From Tridacna crocea (lineage: Eukaryota > Mollusca > Bivalvia > Cardiida > Cardiidae), in contig OX031060.1 of assembly GCA_943736015.1 (NCBI GenBank), positions 5,159,501-5,223,500 of the forward strand: a DNA stretch of 64,000 nucleotides. Reading direction: 5' to 3'. The notes under the pieces are model-generated. The model searched no databases, was not told where the DNA came from, and was given only the letters and a program-made list of their open reading frames with translations. Positions within the stretch are counted from its first letter, which is position 1; the number at the start of each line of letters is the position of its first letter. Shown here in pieces: positions 32,101-44,100 of the stretch. A program made the position numbers and the translations under genes.

Positions 32101-35100
32101 ACGATGTGAATTGTCAAGAAAGTACTAGTTCACATTTTAGAATTCAGGGAAAAACAGTTGTAAACACGACTCACGTCGATCTTGAATGTAATGAAAGTGA
32201 TGATTTAAGTGATTCTTTTTCTGACGAAGATCTAGACAGTGTTAGTGACCCAATTTGGAAACCAAAAAAGACTGATTTACATGAAAGTGATAGCGACTCT
32301 ACTTTGAAAAAAGACAAAATTTCAAAGAAGTCAAAACCCAAGAAGAATATAGAAAAAGAAGACGTCATTGATATCAACAATAATCCCAAAGATAAAGAAA
32401 CAGCAATCAGACGGGATAGTACAAACACTGCAAAACAAAAACAACCTTACACCTACGACCTAATTGACATAGAGTTACAAGACGTTGAAGCTCTCGACCA
32501 CGAAGAAATCATAGAAAGTGATGAGAAAGATCACGAAGGAAAGAAAAGGAATCGTACAGCAGACCCTGCTACTTGGGAGAGAAACATTAACAAACGTCTA
32601 CGCATGGAAGGCAAAGGATACAAAAGTGTGAAAAGGGATGCTAATAAAACCTACAACGTTGTAAACAAAAACGCCAGATCTCTTTTTCCAAGAAGTTGTT
32701 CTAAAAGGTGCGAAAAAAGATCAAAAGGCAGGATCTGCACACAATTTACAGAGAAAGACAGAGAAGAAATTTTCGAAGGATTCTGGAAAAATATGGACTG
32801 GGACGGCAAAAAAGTGTATGTAATCGGTCTCGTAGACTGCAGAAAATGTGACGCTAAAGAAGGAGGCAGACGGGGAAGCACTTATCTTTATCATCTTAAG
32901 AAGGATGGGGTCAAACTACCGGTATGCAAAAACATGTTTTTGTCTACTCTTGCTATTGGAGAAAAATCCGTCTATGGCTGGATGGAGCAGGCAAGTCAGA
33001 ATAGTGGAACTCCTGGTAAACCACAAAGATTGTCTAGAGGAATGAGAACCAAAGAGATAAGAGAATCAGCTGAAAAGTTTCTTGATGTAATACCGAAGAT
33101 GCCATCGCATTATTGTCGAACTAGTACGTCAAAAGTTTATGTTGAGCCAACCTTTACATCATTTTCAGAACTTTACAAAGTCTATGGTGACCATTGTTTA
33201 ACACATAACACCCTTTGTGCAAGTCGGAGGGTGTTTTCAGATGTTTTTAGAGAAAAGAACATGTCACTCTTTAAACCAAAGAAAGATCAATGTGATCTTT
33301 GTTGCAGTTTTGAGACCGGTAACGCAACAGAGGCAGAATACAACGAGCACATCAAAATGAAAGAAGAAGCAAGAGTAGAAAAGAGTAAAGACAAAGAATT
33401 GGCCATGACAGACGAAGAAGTGAAAGTTATTACTGTAGATTTGCAGGCCGTTTTACTAGCTCCATTTGTACAAGCAAGTGGCATGTACTATAAAACGAAA
33501 CTAGCCTGTCACAATTACACGATTTATGACCTAAGCACAAAAGATGTTTTCTTGTACTTTTGGCACGAGGGCGAGGGTGACTTAAGCGCGAGTTCATTTG
33601 CGTCGTGTCTAACGGACTTCATAAATAATGTCCCTGAAAAGATTAAAGAGCTTGTGATATTTAGTGATGGGTGCACATACCAAAACAGAAATGTTGTATT
33701 AGCTAATGCATTGCTGAAGTTGTCGATTGAAAGGAACATCGTGATCATGCAAAAGTATCTCACGAAGGGTCACACGCAAATGGAATGTGACAGCGTGCAC
33801 AGCACAATAGAAACGAAAAAACGTGGTAAGCCCATCTACAGTCCTCACAATTATGTAGAAATGAGAGAAGCAAGGCCAACACACAAGTACTGTGTTAAAT
33901 ATTTGACGCATGAGTTTTTCTCGGACTACAAAAAGCTGACAACATATTCTTCCATACGGCCCGGAGTAAAACCAGGAGATCCAGTAGTGACAGACATTTG
34001 CTGCTTGAAATACATATCAGACGGCAGAATTTTGTACAAACTCCGATTTCCAGAGGAGTATCGCGAGCTACATAAAAAAACAACACGACAAACAGTTCAG
34101 ACTGAGAACCAGATCCAACCTCCGAGACTACATGCCTCACCAATTCCAATAAAAGGCAGTAAATTTAACCACTTACAAGAATTAAAATCTGTAATTCCTG
34201 CGGATTACCATGGATTTTATGACACGCTGCCACATTATTAAACCGACCTATTTGAAGTAGAACAGAAAAAGATAACGGAAATACAATTTTCTGTAGATGA
34301 AAGTACATCATTGATGATGTAAAAGTGTTAGCTTCCTGATAATTCTAAAACGAATTTGTGTGTTTTTTACTTTGCTAATCATTTCACTGTCATATCAGTA
34401 TCCAGATCTGCTATTTTACATTTTTCAAAGTCATCCTTTTGGAATTTCCAGTCGATAATAGCCAACCCCTTTTTTTACTCTAATTCTAGTTTGCAATCTG
34501 AGCCACCTGCTTTGCCGATCAGTTGGTATGGATTTCAAACTAAAATTTAATCATGCAATCCTCTAAAAGCCATCAACACTTTTGTCTTTACAGCATGGCT
34601 ATGCATGTGAACGGTATAGATCTATGACCAGGCTGCATTTTCTGCATCCTGAACCTGATCTATGCCGTCCACAAAACTTTTGTTCGAGTTTTATGGAGCC
34701 TCTAAAAGTTTAAGATGGCTGGAAAAGAAGAAAAATTATGTTAGCGAGTATGCAAGATTAAGTTCAAAAAGTGTGAATTTTTTTTTATTATTGAAGTCTG
34801 TTAACACCTTACCAAACGACAAAATTTATTAACTCAACCAAATTGAAAGCATTGTGGGAAGACAGATTTTACTCAAATGTTTGGACTTATCTTTGATAGG
34901 GAAGAAAACATTGTGGAAAAAGGAGAAATGCTGGTTACCAGCATTTTCTCTTTTTCCTACAATGTTTTGAAAAAAACTTTGTCACCAGGATCGTTAAAAA
35001 AGGGGGTTGTTTGGTAAAGGGTTACAGTAAAACTGAGCCGACGTATAATTACAGAATGACGCTTAGATTTATCCATTGTAATTAATTTTGTTACGGAGCT

Positions 35101-38100
35101 GATGAACAAATGACGCTCTTGTTTTTTTCATGTATCTTTTTTTGAGATGTTTGTTAGATCAGGAACGATCTAGAAGAGATAAACTGTGCTTCATTTTTTC
35201 GTTGTAGATGATAACTAAGAACAAGTGTTATCTACCAGATAGTTACTTTTTTCTTTTTCTAAAACCCACAGCCCATACTTAAAAAGGTGACAAACGCAAA
35301 GTATAAATTTCTACTATTTGTAGTTTCTTTCAAGAGGTGTTTGTTCCATACAATTCGCGATTTGGTTCTATTTGCCAGTAAAATGATATTTAAAAGGGTT
35401 GTTATATTTCTAGTTAGTGAATCAAGAAATCGTAAAACGAATCCGAGGGTCTCAGAAATCTCGTATATGTCGTATACCAGTTTGTATAAAAAATATTTTT
35501 CACCAAAAAGTCATATAAGAAATAATGTATCACCATTGTAATGTACGACATTACAGCTAATTCGCAAGTTGTCATATGAATAAAGCATTTGCTTGGACAC
35601 AGTAACAATGTAGTCAACAATCGCAAAATATCTGTATTTCAAAAATATTCAGTTTTTTTCGTTTCCTGAAAAATGCTAAATTTTGTTTTACGACATTTTG
35701 CTAGCCCAACGACGATTTGTACATTGATCGGACTGGTTTAGACAATGGTGCGATACCGTAAAAGATGACATTGAATCTGGCAGTCCATCATCATTAATCA
35801 CAAACAAAACCACAACGGCTGTAGAGCACCATGTAAAACAAGATCGCCTAGATACTGTCAGGAAAATAGCTTATAAATTTGACCTTTAATATAGAAGCGT
35901 CCACCAGATTTTGACACAGTATCTGGGAAAGTAGCGTAATTGCACGGTGCGAGTACCTCGGCAACTGACGCTTGAGAAAATTGCGGTTGGGATCGAAATC
36001 TTTAAAAAGAAAATCTGAATGCATTAGGGTAGAGGGGTCAAATTTTACTGATCGTATAATAATATGCTATGAAAGATAGGCACACAGTAACACGACTGAA
36101 TATAAACAGCAAAGCAGTGTTTTGAAACATTCAGCAGCGCCTTCTGCTGGTAAAGCTAACCTTTCTAAGTCACTTGGAAAAGTTATCTTTATCAAGTATC
36201 CCTGTTATCCTGTTTTTCTTATAAGTTATGTTGTATCTATGCATACCACAGTCAAAAGTGAGTTTTATGCTCACACTATTCAGATGAATTTCAAATACAT
36301 GGTACGAAAAACTTAGCCAGAAGTCCTGCAGGGTGACGTCACTTTACACCAAAATAACGCCCTAGCCCAGAGCCACACTTGTACTGGAAACTTTGTAAAA
36401 ACTAAACATGGAAAAACTTAGCAATGCTCCGTATAATTTAGTCCTTACTCAATGTGCCCTCTGACTAATACCTGTTTTGAAAGATTATCTATGTGGCATG
36501 CACTAAGAGAGCAGAGAGGAGCTAGCCCTCGCTAAAACCAGGTCCTTGATGGTAACGTCATGTGATGCCTTCCTGCACGTGCTTCGCTCATGGAAATCAA
36601 GAATGAATAAGTGCATAGAACTCAAGAGGAGGTTATTTTCAAAATTTCAAAAATAGTGAACACTCCAAGTTGCTTTTTATAACAATATTCCGATACCGGC
36701 ACTGGTCCACGTTCTTTCTGATCACTCCTCATACACAAGGTGAACTTTTGGGATTGTGCTGTGTCTTTCATATGTCATGAGTTGTCTGTTGGCCATGATA
36801 AGAAATAACTTTAGGTGCACCATAGAAGCCAGATTTTGAGTCTGATACTCATAAAAATTGGTCAGACTGTTTGTCTTGATAATATCCTTGACAAGTTTGA
36901 AATCAGGTCTTGTTGACTCAGAAAGTAGGTCACTTGGCCAAATCATACATTAAACCTTCAATCTGTAAACTCTAGAGGCCATGTTGTCAGTCTGATACAA
37001 ATGAAACTTGGTCAGAATGTTTGTCTGATTGTTATCTTGAAAAACTTTGAAATTGGGTCATGTCTGGTGAAAAAGTATGTCACTTGGCCCAATCTTAGGA
37101 AAACCTTGTATGAAACCTAGAGGCTACATTTTAAGCCAAATACTTACGAAATTTGGTTAGAATCTTTATCTTGATGATATCTGAGAAAAGTTTCAAATGG
37201 GTCATATTCCATCAAAAAGTAATAATGATGTGATAATCTTAGAAAAACTAAGAATTTTGAATTTTTGAAGCCTTTTGAAAATGAAGAATTGGAAAAAACA
37301 GCTATGGGTATTTGATAAGTTTGCACATTCCACAGTAATAGTCCTGTGTCTTTAACACTTTACTCCATAGATACTCATAGATACTCATTTCTACACATTG
37401 TTTGTAGGAGCCTTTGGAAAACATTGTAGCAAAAGGTGAAATTGCTCCTGAAGAGCAATTTCACCTTTTGTCACAATGTTTTCTATACTATCAAAGGGGG
37501 TCAAATACACATAAGAAACAGCTTCATCCTTGCTGTTATTTAGGGTCAATTAGAGATACCATTGAAATGCCTTATGGGGTAAAGGGTTTAAACATTCAAG
37601 GATAGTTTTTATATATAAATGGTGGAAGGGTAACCCAAGTAGAGATAGTCAATCCTACTTCAACTGCATATTCTTTTGTGACAAAAACAGTTTAGTAGCC
37701 ATCACCAATCTCTGATGGCTCTTGGTTTTACTGTATTCTTTTACTTGTACATTTTGGTTTTACTGGTTAGTCACTGCCAGTTAAAGAGATTCAGGCCCTC
37801 ATGGGCTTATTGTTCAGATTTGTTTGCATGGCAAACTGGGTTTTCACTTGAAGTGTAAAGAGGACTTTGGTAAGATCATTTTTATGAAATTTTGTTTTAT
37901 CTGGATTTTCAGTTTCAAATATAAGAAATTAAAAGATTGACTGCACAATGCACACAGGTCTAGGATATAAACCAGCCTCTTGCCAGTGGAGCCAAATAAC
38001 ACAAATGTATAGCAAATTGAGATGTACATGTACATGTACATGTATTGATGTTAATCTATTTTTTTTAATCCTTATCCCAGGTGAGCTTTTCATGCTCCTT

Positions 38101-41100
38101 TTGAGCCTCATGTCATTTTGTTTGATTTCATAATAGAGATTTCTTTTGCAGCTCATCAGCAGCATTCATTCAGTGAGGAGAATTTATAGAGGAAAATCAA
38201 TACTTCTCGATCAGCTAGCTCGATCAACACCAAGACCCTCTTGGGCCGTGACTCAGCGTGGTATGTTTTGCTTTCTTTATTACAATACCATATTTTTTTA
38301 TTTGTAAATGTAGGCCTCTGGCCCATAATACAACATTTCATTTACAATGAAAACAACAGAGTTACAATTACATTTGAGCCATAACCTGTGAAAAAGGAAG
38401 CTTCATGCATCTGTAGAAATTTTTAAACCAGACCAGCCAGCCTGATTGTTTAAAAAAGTGAATGTTATGGATCCATTAGTATATAATAACTAGCTTGGTA
38501 TGATGGATTACAGAGATGCACTAAGCCCCCATTTTCAGAGCATGGCTTGATTACATGTAACATAAAATCACTGTAACCTTTATCCTGCTAAATCTACATA
38601 AATAAAACAGCAGATAATCAAAGAAATCTAAAATATTGCTATTTTATAGTTTATTATTGGGGGTATAATATCTAACCATCGGACTGTGGTAATCCAAGAT
38701 CAGACGGCACGTTCTGTGCAGTCTGATCTTGAGTTACACCACTCTCACAAGCTGAATGAATAATACTTACCAGCCTATAGGTTAACTACTTTGATAAGCA
38801 TCCTTTAATGTTAAAATTGTTGAAATGTATTTTGCTACTTTTCTAATGGTTACTAAATTTTTGCTTTTCAGTAAGTTATAAAAAGACATTATATCTTTTC
38901 TACCTTGATACCATGAGAACAATAATGTTTGTCTTTCTGCATTAAACAGAGAACAATGGAAAAAACAGTGATATTCAGTTTCTACAACTAAAATGTCATG
39001 ATTTAATAAACAATGGTGACACACCCTGTCATCTCTTTCTATGTTAAAATGTCTACCTAGCTCTATACTTAATTTACGATTAGAACACCTAAATCTTGCG
39101 AGAGCTCTTGTTAAACTCGGGGAAATATCCACACATAGATATTTCTTCGGATTTAACAAGGAAAATATATGTTTATATAAATCACACCGAGGAGAATTTT
39201 GAATTGACTCATTCAAATTTTGTAGTGAACAGTCCGAAATTCTTCTCTTAAAGAGCTTAACAAAGTGATCAGTGTCCCCTAGGTCTTGTGAAAGCCACGC
39301 ATAAGCAAAACCATTTGTACAAAGAAGATTTTTAACTTGTGTGACCCAACTGGTTCTACCAAGATAGGCATGTGCCTTAAGCATCTTATAACACTGCTTG
39401 GGAAAACGATGATTATCCATACGTAATAGTTTACATCAATATTTAACCTCTTTAGTTTTATAAGTAACATAGAATGGTAGTCTACCACATTCAGATAATA
39501 CAATACAGTTGTTAACTGAATGATTAACACCTAAAAATTCTCGACAAAATTTTAATTGAACATTTTCAATAATCTCGGAATACTCGTAGCCCCATAGCTC
39601 TGCACCAAATGTGAGGATGGGTAAGACCATTGCATCAAATAGTTTAAAGTATTCCTTATGCAGAAAGAAGCCAAATTTATACTGATATGATTTAATAGAA
39701 AATATTGCCTTTTTTGCTTGTGACGCAAGTTTGTATTTTGAAGCAGACCATGAAAGTTTGGATGTTAACAACAGACCCATATACTTATACACTGAAGTGG
39801 TTTTTACTCGTAAGCCATCAAAGTACCATTTTTCACTCATTTTCAGGGGACCACCGTTTCTAAAAACCATGATTTCTGTTTTACTTAAGTTCACGGAAAT
39901 TTTTGTTTCATGACAATTCGGATAGTTTATTGAGTTGTAACTGTAGATTATTTACTGTGTCCGCGCAATGAGCAACATCGTCTGCATACAACAAGCAAGA
40001 GATAGGTGAAATTTCATCAGATATATATATCCCGGGACAGGTTTCTCTAATAAGGGTAGATAACTCTTGAATGAATAAGTTGAATATTATCGGACTGCTT
40101 ACGTCCCCTTGTCTCGTTCCTATATTACAAAGAAATGGCGCTGTGATTTTGTGTGATACACGTAGGGTTGCTTTTAAATTAGAGTACATGTCCAAAAGTA
40201 GATAAAACATTTTTCCTCTTAGGCCTCTTTTGAATAAAATGCTGAACAACTCATTATGCACTATCGAATCAAAAGCTTTTTTAAAATCCACATAAAGAAC
40301 ATAAAATCGACCCCCAGTTTTTCCAGTATATTTCTGTATCATGCTTTGTAATGTAAATGGATTATCTATAACTGAGTAACCTGCTCGAAATCCCGCTTGA
40401 CTTTCGTCTATTATTTCAAACCTGTCAGCCCAATGATATATCCTATCATTAAGAATATTTGAAAAAATTTTATACACAACATTAATTAAGGAAATTCCTC
40501 TATAGTTCAAAGGATCATCTTGCGAACCGAATTTATATATAGGTACTAAAATGCTTTCGCACCATGATCTTGGAAAACTACCATAATTAAATATTTCATT
40601 GAAAATCAATACGAGAGTTGGAGTTACAATATGACAGGTATGTTTGTAAAATTCAGCTGAGATTCCATCTTTACCAGGTGCTTTACCATTTTTAAGTTTA
40701 CCAATGCCCTTTCTAACTTCAAATTCTGTAATGGGGGAGTTCAATATCATGTCATGATCATCTAGTATGTCGTCTGCTTCCCAATGTCTCTCGGTAGGAT
40801 TAACCTGATCACTATTATACAATAATTTTTTGAAGTAAGTTAGCCATTTACCAACATTTTCCTCTCCTATAATGCAAGCTGTAGATCTATTTTCGCTCCC
40901 CGTTTTAAGAACCCTCCAAAAATCAGTCGGATTATTACTACTATTTATTAATGTTTGGCGTTTATCAAGTAAAAATCTGGATTTTTTCCGCCAGCATATG
41001 GATTTGAAATAATTGCGAGCTTCAATCTGCTCATTGTAGTGTCATGGGTTTTCACGCTTTTTTGGCGATCTATTTTTTCGTCACAATTACTTTTTGGTGA

Positions 41101-44100
41101 AGTATTGTTAAAACACCTGTGTTACTCTGTCATAAATGACTCGCCAACTTCATTATCACCCTTCTGCTATAAATCTATATTTTCATTTCATAAAACAACA
41201 TTTTTTTTTCACTTATGAACGGAAATTTAGCTTTCAGTTATTGCTTTATTCAGAGGTTTGTGTAAATTCACTGTATAAATTCATTATTATTGATGAGCAG
41301 ATAGTTTGAAGTCCCCCTGATCGGACGATGCCAAGCTGCTCATTGTATTGTCATGGGTTTTCACGCTTTTTGGACGATCTATTTTTTCGTGACAATTGAT
41401 TTTTGGAGAAGTATTTCTACATGATTTGACATCATTTAGTCAGTTTAAATAGCAAATAAGTTAAAAAATCTGTCACTTTACACTAGATAAAAGGAATAAC
41501 ACCTTTGTTACCCTGTCATAAATGACTCGACAGCCTCATTATCATCCGCATGTCCTTCGCATTCTATACTGATCCTGTTTAGCCCAATATTCTGCCGGAT
41601 GCACGCAAGCTAGGTTATATGAAGCTCTAGACGATAATTTCATGTGTCATATTGACATTTTGGCAGATATTTTCCATTGTCAAAGACAGGTCATTTCAAA
41701 TTTCCGAGTCTCAAAACCCGGGCTCAGGGATCAAATGAGAAGCGTGCCGAGTTGTAGAGTTTTATCAAATAATCCATGGACAAAACTTTCTCTCTCATTT
41801 TTGCGGCCAGTTTTGATGTTTGTTATTCACTGTTTAATCGAAGATTGTGATTAATAATAGTCACAAAACCAAGAATTCAAGTTTAGGCATCAAGCGAGTT
41901 CAAGGTCCGACTACAATCGATTCCGGGATTTCTCAATCGCTTATCGGAATCGGAAGCCAAAACCAAATGACTTTTGACTGTAGTCGATCATCTGCCCACC
42001 ACTAAGTGATAGATACAAGGACTTCCTGCAATGAACAGTTTAGTTTATGGCCCAGTCCCGATGATTCAATCACAATATCTCGGATATAAAGTCGCAGTTT
42101 ATCAATGTAGTATCGAGTAACATTCCCAAATACCGATGTTAAAATTAGATTCTAACGCATACAATCAATAATGATATTCACAAAATACGAAAATACTGAA
42201 CTTCACTTTTCTTTTGTTTTAGTTTTAGAAGATTTCAAAAAAAAATATTGGCGCAACTTCCATATTTCTATGAGACAGTTGGGCGCATTTCTAGGATTTT
42301 GAATGAGACATTTTTAGTTTTTATGCGCCAATGGCGCATGGCGCAGGGGTTTCCCGATCACTGAGAATGTTTATCTTGATGAAATATAGGATGGGTATGA
42401 AATAGGGTCACCTGGGGCCATAATCTAGGTATCTAGGTCAAATTAAAGAAATACCTTGTTGGTATTCTAAGAGTCCACATTTATTTCTCAATTTACTTGC
42501 AAACTGTTCAGAATGTTTGTGTTCATCAGTGTGTGATGAGTTCAAAATTGGGTCACCTATAGTGATAAAGTAGGTCTCTATGCCAACTTACGGAAATTCC
42601 ATGTTGACCCTCTAGAGGCCACATTTTAGCTCAATTGACCTGACAATTGCTCAGAAATTGAATTATGTACGAGGAGTGAAATTTCATCTTATGACTAAGG
42701 TGGGCAATCAAGGGTCATCTTGGCCCTCTTGTTTTAAAAACACTGTCATTTAAGAAGAAATTGCTTATCACAGGGACTTTCTTTTCAACAAAGATTTAAC
42801 ATGATATTTAATAAAGTTTGTACTCATATTTACATATGTATATGTATTTACTCTTTACGACACAGTCCAGGCTATTAATGACCCTGAGAACAAGCCCTTT
42901 TGAAAACAAATATGGGAGAAGAAGATAATGCAATGATTTCTATGTTCCATACTCAAGTTACAAGGTTTGAGTCACAATTTTTTGTTGTTGTCTGCAAATT
43001 TTTTTACTTTGGAATAGTCTAAAATATTGTTGTCTAAGCTGTTACATTGTAGTATAACAGTTATCCATAGTTTCAAGATAAAATTAACTCGTAGATTGCA
43101 GTATAAACCGGACAAATATTTTCAGTCTAGAAATAAGACTTAAAGAACTGCAATTACATAGTTGTTCTTGTTGCAGCAAATCAGACAATATGGCTGCAGG
43201 TATCCTGCAGCCAGATCTTGATTTACCTTGGCTGCAAAGGCAACTGTTGTTATGAAAGACACTTAACTCATTACCAAACAACAAAATTTAAGGTTTGTCC
43301 AAATCAAAAGCATTTGCAGAGGACAAAAGTGACTGAAAATTTGGAATTTGTTTTGTGAAGGGTAGAAAACATTGTGGGAAAAGGAGAAAATGCTGGTCAC
43401 CATTTTCTCCTTTTTCCACAATGTTTTCTAAAGGCTTCTTTTTCAAGGTCGTCAAAAGTAGGGATTATGTGGTGATGGGTAAAGGGTAAAAAATGGTCTG
43501 ATTTGAATTTTAAAAACACTTGCTAGTATCATTTCATTTTGACACCCCCAAAAAAGAACAGGGGAGAAAATAGTGTGTACATCTGTCTGTCTGTCTATCA
43601 AACTGCCCTGCCATTGTTTTGATTTCATGCTACAGGAAGGGCAGATAACCATCAACAAATACTTGACACAGATACGCCCCTTTACATCGTAGAATTTTCA
43701 TTCACCTGCAGCTGTGTGTTGACACCCACACAGTCATTGTGCTCTTGCTTTGTCTCAGTTGTGGCCATTTGAATTTTTCCAAAGTCCCAAAGATTATTTT
43801 TTTGCTAAGTCCCATCAACCAGTACTGAATTTTTCAGGTGATGTGCAAACAGTCTGTTTATCTGCAAGCCATTTTTAGCTCACCTGAGCATGAAGTGCTC
43901 ATGGTGAGCTTTTGTGTTGCCCAATGTCTGTTGTCCGTCATCCACAATTTCTTTAAACATCATCTCCTCCCAAACCACTGGCCAATCTTGATGAAACTTG
44001 GCAGGCATGTTCTTTGGGTGAAGCTCTACCAAAATTGTTCAAGAGATTGAATTCCAGCCATAACTCTGGTTGCCATGGCAACCAAAAGGAAAAAAATAGC

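Larger units (their letters stand above)
30799..35714 (+). mobile_element. 4.9-kb two-gene DNA transposon inside the mariner (ATTT target duplication)
   Basis: ATTT lies at 30795-30798 and again at 35715-35718. Inverted ends CGTCGGTGGGCGAACAAAA and CGTCGTTGGGCTAGCAAAA match at about 21 of 26 positions. It carries a 5' untranslated exon, a PHD-finger frame, a 764-codon transposase-like frame and about 1.4 kb of 3' flank with a family A MITE. A 4-bp duplication fits several superfamilies, Sola among them; I cannot decide which. Confidence 0.88.
30474..36733 (+). mobile_element. Mariner element (dead) split by a 4.9-kb insertion
   Basis: TACGTGGGGTGATCAAAAAG at 30474 and, on the complement, TATGAGGAGTGATCAGAAAG ending at 36733 are inverted ends bounded by TA. 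Transposase pieces read VIIKFYIKLEKCLSEIKRY before the insert and WFRQW, TVKDDIESGSPSS, VRKIAYKF, YKQQSSVLKHSAAPS and LIPVLKDYLCGM after it, in several frames with stops. Without the insert it would be about 1.34 kb, the usual mariner length. Confidence 0.9.
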
